Part shown: in pieces, positions 27,949 through 35,062 of the stretch
How positions within the stretch are numbered: position 1 is the stretch's first letter
Layout of the letters: each line of letters opens with the position of its first letter
Assembly (NCBI GenBank): GCA_016709545.1
Contig: JADJMO010000002.1
Location: forward strand, 186,001 to 250,000
DNA: 64,000 nucleotides
Origin: Myxococcales bacterium
Lineage (GTDB): Bacteria; Myxococcota_A; Polyangia; Polyangiales; JADJMO01
Direction: 5' to 3'
The notes under the pieces: model-generated
The model's input: only the letters and a program-made list of their open reading frames with translations
Databases searched by the model: none
What the model was told of the DNA's origin: nothing
Position numbers and translations under genes: made by a program

Positions 27949-28116
27949 ATGGGTCGTCACGACCGCCGCCACTCGCAGAAGATGAGCCGCCGCAAGGCCC
28001 AGGCGAAGAAGAAGGCCCGCATCGCCCGCCGCACCGAGGCGCGCGCCGCCAGCGTGAAGGCCGGGACGAAGAAGGCCGCCGCCAAGAAGACGGCCGCCAA
28101 GAAGTCTGCGGGCTGA
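27949..28116 (+). CDS. Small Lys/Arg/Ala-rich basic protein
   Basis: A 55-residue, strongly basic protein starting MGRHDRRHSQKMSRRKAQAK and ending in an AAKKTAAKK tail like those of histone H1-type proteins. ATG 27949 has a good AAGGAG ribosome site 6-11 bp upstream. Composition suggests nucleic-acid or ribosome binding. No enzymatic motif is present. It is probably a separate transcription unit upstream of the TPR gene. Confidence 0.72.
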   Translation: MGRHDRRHSQKMSRRKAQAKKKARIARRTEARAASVKAGTKKAAAKKTAAKKSAG

Positions 28117-28138
28117 GCTCCTTCCAGGCGTCGCCGGC

Positions 28139-28627
28139 ATGTCCGAAGAAGACGACGCGCGCTTCTGGGGCGAGGTCGAAGAGGCCGTCGAGCTCGTGCA
28201 GGACGACCAGCCCCTCGAGGCGCTGGTGGAGCTGCGCAAGGTGGTCGCGGCCTCGCCCAAGAATCCCTACGCGTATCACTGGCTCGGGGTCGCGCTCTAC
28301 GAGGCGGGGCAGCTCGAGCCAGCGCGCGACGCGTACCGCGCGGCACTGGCCCTCTCTCCGCGTTACCTCGGCGCTCGCATCCACCTGAGCCACACGCTCC
28401 GCCAGCTCGGCGACGCGCGCGCGGCGCTCCAGGAGGCCGAGACAGCCCACCGGCAGAAGCCGGACGACCCCGAGGTGTGGCACGCGCTCGGCCTCGCGTC
28501 CCTCGGGCGCGGTGACAAGGACAACGCCCGCCGCTGGTTGACGGCGTTCCTCGACTCGACGCCGGAGCTCGAGGTCTCGCTCGAGGTCCGCGCGATCATG
28601 CGTCAGCACGGCCTCGAAGAGGGCTGA
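28139..28627 (+). CDS. TPR-repeat protein
   Basis: A 162-residue soluble protein of about four tetratricopeptide repeats. Consensus helices are clear in NPYAYHWLGVALYEAGQLEP, ARIHLSHTLRQLGDARAALQ and PEVWHALGLASLGRGDKDNA. TPRs mediate protein-protein contacts; the partner is unknown. It lacks a signal peptide. It begins 22 bp after the basic protein and is followed 15 bp later by a small membrane protein, so the three are probably co-transcribed. Confidence 0.8.
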   Translation: MSEEDDARFWGEVEEAVELVQDDQPLEALVELRKVVAASPKNPYAYHWLGVALYEAGQLEPARDAYRAALALSPRYLGARIHLSHTLRQLGDARAALQEAETAHRQKPDDPEVWHALGLASLGRGDKDNARRWLTAFLDSTPELEVSLEVRAIMRQHGLEEG

Positions 28628-28642
28628 GCCCGCGGGCCGCGT

Positions 28643-28996
28643 GTGAGCGCCTACACGCGTCTGTTCCTCGCGATGGTGCCGCTCGTGCTGGCGCTCGAGC
28701 TGCCGCTCTACGCCGCGCTCGCGCCGGCGGGTCGTCGGCTCCGCGCGCTCTTCGGCGCGACGCTCGGCAACGCGGTGAGCTACCCGCTGCTCTGGTTCTT
28801 CTGGGTGCGCGTGCTCGGGCACGACGCCGCGATCTTCGCGGGCGAGGCCTCGGCGGTGGTGCTCGAGGGCCTTTCGCTCCTGCTCGCCGGGGTCGGCGCG
28901 CGGCGCGCGTTCGGCGTGGCGCTCGTCGTCAACCTGTACTCGTGGGCGGTGGGCGAGTGGATGTTCCGCGCGATCCTGCCGCGGCTCGCGCCCTGA
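28643..28996 (+). CDS. Small four-helix membrane protein
   Basis: A 117-residue protein starting at GTG 28643 with about four hydrophobic helices: LFLAMVPLVLALELPLYAAL, ALFGATLGNAVSYPLLWFFW, AAIFAGEASAVVLEGLSLLLAG and AFGVALVVNLYSWAVGEW. There are no catalytic motifs and the family was not recognised. Acidic residues within the helices (GEAS, LEG) are notable. It overlaps the tail of a predicted convergent small gene (28929-29258). Confidence 0.68.
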   Translation: MSAYTRLFLAMVPLVLALELPLYAALAPAGRRLRALFGATLGNAVSYPLLWFFWVRVLGHDAAIFAGEASAVVLEGLSLLLAGVGARRAFGVALVVNLYSWAVGEWMFRAILPRLAP

Positions 28997-29258
28997 GCGC
29001 GCGCTCCACCAGCAGCACGATCGCGACCAGCCAGGCCAGCGTCTCGATGGCGTCGAAGGCGCCGCCGCCGTGGCTCACCCGCTGGAACGCGGCCACCGCC
29101 AGGGCGATCACGATGATCGAGGTGACGAAGACCGACTCCTCGCGGTCGTCCTCGGGCTCGGGACGCGCTGCACGATCGAAGGGGCGGTAGGGGGACACGC
29201 CCAGGATCGAAGCAGGAAGCGTACCCGCTTCGGACCTCGTGCAGGCGCGCACGATCAC
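28929..29258 (-). CDS. Possible two-helix membrane protein coupled to the K+ transporter gene
   Basis: A candidate 109-residue protein whose GTG start overlaps the transporter stop codon as GTGA, the coupling seen repeatedly in this genome. Two hydrophobic stretches (SVFVTSIIVIALAVAAF and ETLAWLVAIVLLVERAL) are separated by a Gly-rich turn. An acidic PEPEDDREE segment precedes them. The C-terminal 23 residues overlap the convergent membrane-protein gene, which lowers confidence. Confidence 0.45.
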   Translation of the reverse strand: MIVRACTRSEAGTLPASILGVSPYRPFDRAARPEPEDDREESVFVTSIIVIALAVAAFQRVSHGGGAFDAIETLAWLVAIVLLVERALRARAAAGSRGTSTRPPPTSTG

Positions 29259-31309
29259 GCCGCGGCCTTCTCCTCTCCCTCGAGCGCCAGGCGGACCGGC
29301 ACCACGATCATCGGCATGCCCGCGCGTTGCAGGCGCCGCTGCACCATGAACGCCGTCTCGTTGTGCAGGATGCGCGAGATCTGGGTCTCTTCTTCGAAGA
29401 CGATCTGCCCGGCCACGAACAGCGGCTTCGGGTAGCGACGGCGCAGCACCTCGGCCACGCGGACGCCCTCGACCGCGACCTCGGTGCCGACCGCGAACGC
29501 GCTCGCCGCGCGCAGGCCGAGCGACTGCGCGTAGCGCTCGTAGCGCAGCAGGTGCTCGCGGGTGCGGTTCTGCAGGGCCTCGAGCTGGTCGGGACCCTTG
29601 AACGACTCGGAGTCCGCGACCGCGACGCTGACGAACACCACGCCGCCGAAGTGGTCGGGGAACATGCGAAGCAGCGTGAGCAACGCGTGGCGACCGAGCC
29701 CGCTGTAGCCGCCGACGAACAGCACCGCCACCGGCCGCTCCGGGTCGGGATCGAGCTCGCTGTGGTGCTCGGCCAGGTTCTCGGTCTCGCCGTGCACGAA
29801 GGCGATCGCCTCGCGCCCCTCGGACGTGCTGCTCTCGACCTCGACGGGGGAGGGGAGATCCTGGTCGAGGCGACGGAGGGCGATCCGGACCGCGTCGTAG
29901 TGGCGCTTGATGTAGAAGCACCCCGCCACGACCGCGCTCGTCACCACGAGGGTCAGCCAGCCGCCTTCGCGGAACTTCTCGTAGACCGTGACGCCGAGGA
30001 TGGTCACGCAGAGCGCGAGCGCGATCACGTGCGCCGGCAGGTGCTTGAGCGCCCCGGCCTCGGTCTTCCGCCGCGAGATCCAGAGCTTGGACATGGCGAG
30101 GTTGGAGAGCGAGAACGTGAGGAACACGTTGATCGAGTACATGACGACGAGCTTCGAGACGTCGCCCCGCGTGTAGACGAGGAGGGCGCCGGACGAGATC
30201 GCCATGAGCAGCACGCCGTTGCGCATGGAGAGGCGGTCGGAGAGCGCGGCGAAGCGGTGAGGGAGCCACGAGTCGGTCGCCATGTTGGCCATGACGCGCG
30301 GGCCGTCGAGGAAGCCGGCCTGCGCCGCGACGAACAGGAGGGCGCCCTCGGAGACGAGCGCCACGATCACGAACGCCTTGCCGAGGGGCAGCCCGAACAG
30401 CTGCCAGTGGCTCGCGACGCGCTCGAGGAGCACCGCGTTCATGGTCTTGCCCGGCTCGGGCGCGGCCGCCATCAAGAGGTACGCGAGCATGATGCCGCCG
30501 GCCGTGACGGCCAGCGACACGGCCATCAGGACCATCGTGCGCTTGGCGGTCTGGACGCGCGGCTCGCGCATCATGGCGACGCCGTTGGAGACCGCCTCGA
30601 TGCCCGTGTAGGTGCCGCCGCCCATCGAGTAGGCGCGCATGAACAGCGAGAGGAGGCCGACGGTGCCGAGGGTCTTGGCGGAGCTGTGGAGGCTCTCCTG
30701 CACGCGGTGGGCGGTCGGCGCGACGTCGCCGAGGTGCCCGAACAGCACCACGCCGAGCATGATCGCGTGGGTGACCAGGAACACCATGAACACCGGCACG
30801 AGCGAGGTCACGGACTCCTTCGCGCCGCGCAGGTTCAGGACGGTGAGGAGAGCGAGACCGGCCGCGGCGGCGGGCAGTTTCCAGTGGAGCAGGTTCGGCG
30901 GCAGGAACGAGAAGATCGCGTCGGCGCCGCTCGCGATCGAGACGGTGATGGTCAGCACGTAGTCGACGAGGAGCGCCGCGCCGGAGGCCACGCCGACCCG
31001 CGGGCCGAGGAGCCGCGAGGCGACGACGTAGCCGCCACCGCCGCTCGGGAACTGCTCGATGATGCGGCTGTAGCCGTAGCTGATGATGAAGACGGTGAGC
31101 GCCGTGGCGAGCGCGAGGAACACCGCGAGGCCGGTGTGCTCCCCGAGCGCGCGGAACGACTCGTCGGGGCCGTACGCCGACGACGAGAGACCATCGGCGC
31201 CGAGGCCGACCCAGGCGAGCAGGGCGACGAGCGAGATCTTGTGGAAGGCTTCGGGGTCGCGGACGTCCTTGGGGGCGCCGAACAGGAGATGACGGAGACG
31301 CTTGGGCAT
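29255..31309 (-). CDS. kimA: KimA/YdaO-type potassium importer (APC superfamily)
   Basis: A 684-residue APC-superfamily protein. About twelve TM helices fill the first ~470 residues, and a ~200-residue soluble C-terminal domain follows, as in Bacillus KimA (a proton-coupled K+ importer). Diagnostic segments are GLGADGLSSSAYGPDE, SYGYSRIIEQFPSGGGGYVVA and LLVDYVLTITVSIASGADAI. The C-terminal domain has a nucleotide-binding-like VAVLFVGGYSGLGRHALLTLL strand-loop-helix. In Firmicutes this domain is controlled by c-di-AMP; whether that holds here is unknown. The gene diverges from the kdp regulatory operon, and an excellent sigma-54-type promoter lies about 50 nt upstream of the ATG. Identification is strengthened by the kdp neighbours. 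Confidence 0.85.
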   Translation of the reverse strand: MPKRLRHLLFGAPKDVRDPEAFHKISLVALLAWVGLGADGLSSSAYGPDESFRALGEHTGLAVFLALATALTVFIISYGYSRIIEQFPSGGGGYVVASRLLGPRVGVASGAALLVDYVLTITVSIASGADAIFSFLPPNLLHWKLPAAAAGLALLTVLNLRGAKESVTSLVPVFMVFLVTHAIMLGVVLFGHLGDVAPTAHRVQESLHSSAKTLGTVGLLSLFMRAYSMGGGTYTGIEAVSNGVAMMREPRVQTAKRTMVLMAVSLAVTAGGIMLAYLLMAAAPEPGKTMNAVLLERVASHWQLFGLPLGKAFVIVALVSEGALLFVAAQAGFLDGPRVMANMATDSWLPHRFAALSDRLSMRNGVLLMAISSGALLVYTRGDVSKLVVMYSINVFLTFSLSNLAMSKLWISRRKTEAGALKHLPAHVIALALCVTILGVTVYEKFREGGWLTLVVTSAVVAGCFYIKRHYDAVRIALRRLDQDLPSPVEVESSTSEGREAIAFVHGETENLAEHHSELDPDPERPVAVLFVGGYSGLGRHALLTLLRMFPDHFGGVVFVSVAVADSESFKGPDQLEALQNRTREHLLRYERYAQSLGLRAASAFAVGTEVAVEGVRVAEVLRRRYPKPLFVAGQIVFEEETQISRILHNETAFMVQRRLQRAGMPMIVVPVRLALEGEEKAAA

Positions 31310-31370
31310 TGCGGAGTGCGGGTTCTGCGCGGTGGACTTCGTGCGCGACTGCGAGGACGTCGTGCGAATT

Positions 31371-31387
31371 TGCAAGCCATGCGCCAG
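31371..31387 (-). promoter_or_regulatory. Sigma-54-type promoter for kimA
   Basis: Read on the minus strand this is CTGGCGCATGGCTTGCA. It has the invariant GG, exactly 10 nt, then GC, with only one change from the TGGCAC-N5-TTGCA consensus. The predicted start is near 31360, leaving a ~50-nt leader before ATG 31309. A dyad lies 41-58 bp upstream. Confidence 0.78.
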
Positions 31388-31427
31388 TTCTCGGGATCCC
31401 GCGCAGTCAAAGGAGGCCGCGGGCGAT

Positions 31428-31445
31428 TCGTGCATCGCTGCACGA
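31428..31445. promoter_or_regulatory. Dyad TCGTGC-N6-GCACGA, probable enhancer site
   Basis: TCGTGCATCGCTGCACGA has 7-bp arms around TCGC. It sits between the two divergent sigma-54-type promoters, 41 bp above the kimA -24 element and about 75 bp above the kdpD-side one. That is where an NtrC-type activator would bind. The same 6-6-6 dyad recurs at 36889-36906. Confidence 0.68.
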
Positions 31446-31518
31446 CCCCCGGAGAGGCCGTCATGCGCCGCCGCCCGAGCCCGCTCGGAAAGGACTTTCG
31501 GGCCGCGTCGAGCGCCCG

Positions 31519-31535
31519 CTGGCCCACGCGCTGCA
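31519..31535 (+). promoter_or_regulatory. Sigma-54-type promoter for the kdp regulatory operon
   Basis: CTGGCCCACGCGCTGCA keeps GG-N10-GC and most of TGGCAC-N5-TTGCA. The predicted start, near 31546, falls at or just before the ATG of the KdpF-like micropeptide (31548), implying an almost leaderless message. The larger kdpD-like gene follows 130 bp later. Confidence 0.7.
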
Positions 31536-31547
31536 AGGCGGGTCGTC

Positions 31548-31640
31548 ATGGCAGACGTCCTCCTCGGCGCCATCGCGGGCATGGTCTTCGTGATCTATGG
31601 CGTCTTCGTGCTGGCGCGACCCGAGCAGCTCCGCTCGTGA
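31548..31640 (+). CDS. KdpF-like micropeptide, paralogue next to kdpD
   Basis: A 30-residue single-helix protein, MADVLLGAIAGMVFVIYGVF followed by VLARPEQLRS. It shares the pattern of the KdpF at 37120 (helix then FVLARPE), the stabilising subunit of the Kdp ATPase. Here it precedes the sensor genes instead of kdpA. It may tie the sensor to the membrane or to the pump, or be a relic of an operon rearrangement. No upstream Shine-Dalgarno is obvious. Confidence 0.6.
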   Translation: MADVLLGAIAGMVFVIYGVFVLARPEQLRS

Positions 31641-31681
31641 CGCTCGACGCCCGCGCGCGGGCAGAGCGACCCTAGGACCCG

Positions 31682-32818
31682 GTGGCCGACGACTTCCTCA
31701 CCCTCTTGCGCGCGCGCCGCCGGGCGCCGCTCAAGATCTACCTCGGCATGGCCGCGGGGGTGGGCAAGACGGTGGCGATGCTGCGCGAGGGCCGCCGCCT
31801 GTCGGAGGAGGGGGTGGACGTCGTCTGCGGGATCGTCGAGACCCACGGGCGCAAGGAGACGGCCGCCGCGCTCGAGGGTCTCGTCGTGTTGCCGCGCCGG
31901 ACGCTGCAGTATCGGGGCGTACCGCTCGAGGAGCTCGACCTCGACGCCCTGCTCGCGCGTCGCCCGGCGGTCGCGCTCGTCGACGAGCTCGCCCACACCA
32001 ACGTCCCTGGTTCGCGGCACGACAAGCGGTGGGAAGACGTGGAGGAGATCCTCGACGCCGGGATCAGCGTCATCGCGACCCTCAACGTGCAGCACCTCGA
32101 GAGCCTCCACGACCTCGTGCTGCGCGAGACGGGGGTCGACGTGCGCGAGCGCATCCCCGACCGCGTCGTGCAGCGCGCGGACGAGGTGGTCGTCGTGGAC
32201 TTGCCGCCGAGCGAGCTAACCGAGCGCCTCCGCGAGGGCAAGATCTACCCGCCCGAGAAGGTGGAGCACGCCCTGCGTCGCTTCTTCACCGAGAAGAACC
32301 TCGTCGCGCTGCGCCAGCTCGCCCTGCGTGAGGTGGCCAACGCCGTGGAGCGCCGCGCCCGCCGCAGCCCCGAGGAAGAGTCGGGGGCGGTCGCCGCCGA
32401 GCGCGTGATGGTCTCCATGTCGTCGCAGCCCGGCGCGACGCGGCGGCTGCTCCGTCAGGGGGCGCGGCTCGCCGGAGGCCTCGCGAGCCGCTGGTTCGTC
32501 GTCTACGTGCGCACCCGCGACGAGACCCCCGATCGCATCGACGCCGCGAGCCTGCGCTCGCTGACCGAGAACATCCGGCTCGCCAAGGAGCTCGGCGCCG
32601 AGGTCGTTCGGCTCGAGGGGGACGACGTCGTCGCTGCGCTGCGCGAGTTCGCGCGCAAGAAGGGGATCACCCACGCCGTGTTCGGCCGGACGCGCCAGTC
32701 GCGGCTCCGGGAGCGGCTGCGCGGCTCGGTGCTGGCGGAGTTCATGCGCACCGTGCCGGAGGTCGACGTGGTCGTCGTCGGAGATCCTCCCCCGGATCGA
32801 GACAAGGAGGCGCCGTGA
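31682..32818 (+). CDS. kdpD: KdpD N-terminal sensor (KdpD and Usp domains) without kinase
   Basis: A 378-residue protein equal to the cytoplasmic N-terminal part of KdpD. The KdpD domain (1-~215) has a Walker A-like GMAAGVGKT, IVETHGRKET and VDELAHTNVPGSRHDKRWEDV. A Usp domain follows (~240-370, ERVMVSMSSQP to TVPEVDVVVVG). The four TM helices, GAF and histidine-kinase parts of full-length KdpD (about 890 residues) are absent. In KdpD this region binds nucleotide and modulates kinase output; as a stand-alone protein it would have to act on a partner, plausibly the kinase at 35059. GTG 31682 is used. Its stop overlaps the next gene by 4 bp. Confidence 0.88.
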   Translation: MADDFLTLLRARRRAPLKIYLGMAAGVGKTVAMLREGRRLSEEGVDVVCGIVETHGRKETAAALEGLVVLPRRTLQYRGVPLEELDLDALLARRPAVALVDELAHTNVPGSRHDKRWEDVEEILDAGISVIATLNVQHLESLHDLVLRETGVDVRERIPDRVVQRADEVVVVDLPPSELTERLREGKIYPPEKVEHALRRFFTEKNLVALRQLALREVANAVERRARRSPEEESGAVAAERVMVSMSSQPGATRRLLRQGARLAGGLASRWFVVYVRTRDETPDRIDAASLRSLTENIRLAKELGAEVVRLEGDDVVAALREFARKKGITHAVFGRTRQSRLRERLRGSVLAEFMRTVPEVDVVVVGDPPPDRDKEAP

Positions 32819-33735
32819 GCCGCGTCCTGGTCGTCGAGCCGGACCCGACCGTTCAGCAGGTCCTCGACCAGGCGCTGGTCGCTGCGGGGTTCGCGGTCGT
32901 GACGGCCTCGAGCGTGGACGAGGCGCGCTCTCTCCTCGATCGGGACCAGGAGGTCGAGGTCGCGCTGGTGGAGCTCCGGACCTTCGGTGACGAGCCGACG
33001 GAGGGCTTGCGCGCCCTGCGTCGCGACTACCCTGCTCTGCCCGTCGTGGTCATGACGACGCTCCTGACGACGCGCCTGCTGATCGAGCTCCTGCGCCTCC
33101 ACGTCGAGGACGTGGTGGGCAAGCCATTCTCGCCGCGAGAGCTGCGCCAGACGCTGGAACGCGTGCTCCGTGGTCGTCAGGCCTCGAGCGACGGCGCGCT
33201 CGACTACGCGGCGGCGATGGCCGCGGCGCGGAGGGTCCTCGCCGCGGGTAGCCCGGCCGAGGCGGAGCCGTTCCTGCGCCGTGCTCGCGCCCTCGCGCCG
33301 CTCGACCCCGAGGCGATGACGCTGCTCGGTGTCGCCCGCGAACTCGCGGGGAAGGACGTCGACGCGGACCACGCGTACCGCGCCGCGCTCGCGCTCGACA
33401 CGGGGGTCACGGACGGGCCCCGGCCCTGGGATGGCCTGGCCCGGCTCTCGGCGTACGGCGGTGCCCCGCCCACCCCACCCGTCCTCTCGCCGGCGCCGCG
33501 GATCCAGGTGGTCGAGGATCCGAGCCTGCCACGCGCCGAAGACCCCGATCTCGACGCCATCGTCTTCGCCCTCGCGATCAGCGAGACGGAGTCGACGGGG
33601 GTCTGTCGGCGTGGCCCGAGCGGGCCCATGTTCGTGTTGTTCACCGGGAGGGTCGGACCCCAGCTGGACCGGTGGCTGTCCCGCACCTTCGAACGTCCCG
33701 TCGTACGCAGCGTGGCCCAGAGAGAGGTAGGGTGA
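32815..33735 (+). CDS. Pseudo-receiver protein with helical C-terminal region
   Basis: A 306-residue protein. Residues 1-115 have the CheY-like receiver pattern: acidic VVEPDP, switch region VVVMTTLL and Lys103 in VGKPFS. The phospho-acceptor position reads VALVELRT, so Glu53 replaces Asp. It may be locked in an active-like state or be phosphorylation-independent. Residues ~125-205 look like TPR-type helices, and the rest is Pro-rich with no known domain. The GTG start overlaps kdpD (GTGA). Its position between sensor and NtrC-type activator suggests a connector role. No DNA-binding domain is seen. Confidence 0.7.
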   Translation: MSRVLVVEPDPTVQQVLDQALVAAGFAVVTASSVDEARSLLDRDQEVEVALVELRTFGDEPTEGLRALRRDYPALPVVVMTTLLTTRLLIELLRLHVEDVVGKPFSPRELRQTLERVLRGRQASSDGALDYAAAMAAARRVLAAGSPAEAEPFLRRARALAPLDPEAMTLLGVARELAGKDVDADHAYRAALALDTGVTDGPRPWDGLARLSAYGGAPPTPPVLSPAPRIQVVEDPSLPRAEDPDLDAIVFALAISETESTGVCRRGPSGPMFVLFTGRVGPQLDRWLSRTFERPVVRSVAQREVG

Positions 33736-33739
33736 GGAA

Positions 33740-35062
33740 ATGACGAAGGCCCACGTGCTCGTCGTCGACGACGAGGAGTCCATCCGCAAGACCCTGCGCC
33801 TCTGCCTCGAGTCGGCGGGGTACACGGTGACCCTCGCGCCGAGCGGCGAGGCGGGGCTCGCGGCCGCCCGGCGCAACCCCCCCGATCTGGCGCTCATTGA
33901 CCTGCGACTCGGGGGGATCGACGGGCTCACGGTGACCCGCACGCTCGCGCAGGAGGCGCCGGGGACCGCCGTGGTCGTGATGACTGCGTTCGCGACCATC
34001 GACAACGCGGTCGAGGCCATGCGCGCGGGCGCGGCCGACTACCTGCCGAAGCCGTTCACGCCGGCCGCGGTCAAGCACGTGGTGTCGCGCGTGCTCGACG
34101 CCGCGCGCCTGCGCCAGGAGCTCAGCGAGGTGAAGCGCAAGCCGCGGGGCGCGCCGTTGCCGTCGCACAGCCCCGCCGTGCAGCAGGCCTACCTGCTCGC
34201 GGAGCGCGCGGCCGCGACCGACGCGACGATCCTGGTGCTCGGCGAGACCGGCACCGGCAAGGGCGTGCTCGCGCGGCACGTGCACCAGCACTCGCCGCGC
34301 GCCGACCGGCCGTTCGTCACGGTGAACTGCGCGACCATCAGCCCGAACCTGATCGAGAACGAGCTGTTCGGTCACGCCCGTGGCGCATTCACTGGCGCCG
34401 ACCAGGCGCGCGCCGGCTACGTCGAGGCGGCCAAGAACGGCACCCTGTTCATCGACGAGGTGGGCGACCTCGGAAAGGAGCTGCAGGGGAAGCTCCTGCG
34501 CTTGCTCGAGGAGCGCGAGTACGTGCGCGTCGGCGACACCGAGCCGCGGCGCTCGGAGGCGCGCGTGATCGCGGCGACCCACCGCGACCTGCGCGCGGCC
34601 ATCGGCGCGGGCACGTTCCGCGAAGACCTGTTCTACCGGCTGAACGTCGTCTCGGTGCGACTGCCCTCGCTGCGCGAACGCCGCGAGGACATCCCGGGGC
34701 TCGTGAACGCGCTGCTCGAGCAGCCGCACCGCTCGGGCGGGCGCCTCACGTCGGTGTCGCCGGAGGCCATGGGGGCGCTGGTCGCGTACGACTGGCCGGG
34801 AAACATCCGTGAGCTGGGCAACGTCCTCGAGCGCGCGTCGCTGCTCGCCCATGGAGAGATCCTGACGCCCGACCTTCTCCCCGAAGAGGTCCGCGCGACC
34901 ACGCGCGGCGCGGTTGCGGGCGACGAGTCGTTGGAGTCGGCCGAGGCGCGCCACATCGCGGCGGTGCTCGCCCGTCACCCGACGCTCGACGCGGCGGCCC
35001 GCGCACTCGGCGTCGACCCGTCCACCCTCTATCGCAAGCGCGAGCGCTACGGCCTTCGATGA
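33740..35062 (+). CDS. NtrC-type sigma-54-dependent response regulator
   Basis: A 440-residue regulator. The receiver has Asp54 (ALIDLRLGG), Thr in VVMTAFA and Lys in LPKPF. The AAA+ domain has Walker A GETGTGKG, the sigma-54-contacting GAFTGA loop near 215-220 and the Walker B LFIDEVG. The C-terminal Fis-type helix-turn-helix is TLDAAARALGVDPSTLYRKR. It can therefore be phosphorylated, hydrolyse ATP and activate sigma-54 RNA polymerase. In canonical kdp loci the regulator is the OmpR-type KdpE, so this is a replacement. Its stop overlaps the kinase start by 4 bp. The dyads TCGTGC-N6-GCACGA near sigma-54-type promoters are its likely binding sites (inference). Confidence 0.93.
   Translation: MTKAHVLVVDDEESIRKTLRLCLESAGYTVTLAPSGEAGLAAARRNPPDLALIDLRLGGIDGLTVTRTLAQEAPGTAVVVMTAFATIDNAVEAMRAGAADYLPKPFTPAAVKHVVSRVLDAARLRQELSEVKRKPRGAPLPSHSPAVQQAYLLAERAAATDATILVLGETGTGKGVLARHVHQHSPRADRPFVTVNCATISPNLIENELFGHARGAFTGADQARAGYVEAAKNGTLFIDEVGDLGKELQGKLLRLLEEREYVRVGDTEPRRSEARVIAATHRDLRAAIGAGTFREDLFYRLNVVSVRLPSLRERREDIPGLVNALLEQPHRSGGRLTSVSPEAMGALVAYDWPGNIRELGNVLERASLLAHGEILTPDLLPEEVRATTRGAVAGDESLESAEARHIAAVLARHPTLDAAARALGVDPSTLYRKRERYGLR

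Noticed and set aside
29237..29254. Third copy of the TCGTGC-N6-GCACGA dyad as a certain regulator site
   Set aside because: It fits the pattern but lies at the kimA stop codon inside a possible small ORF, with no sigma-54-type promoter seen beside it, so I did not list it as a feature.
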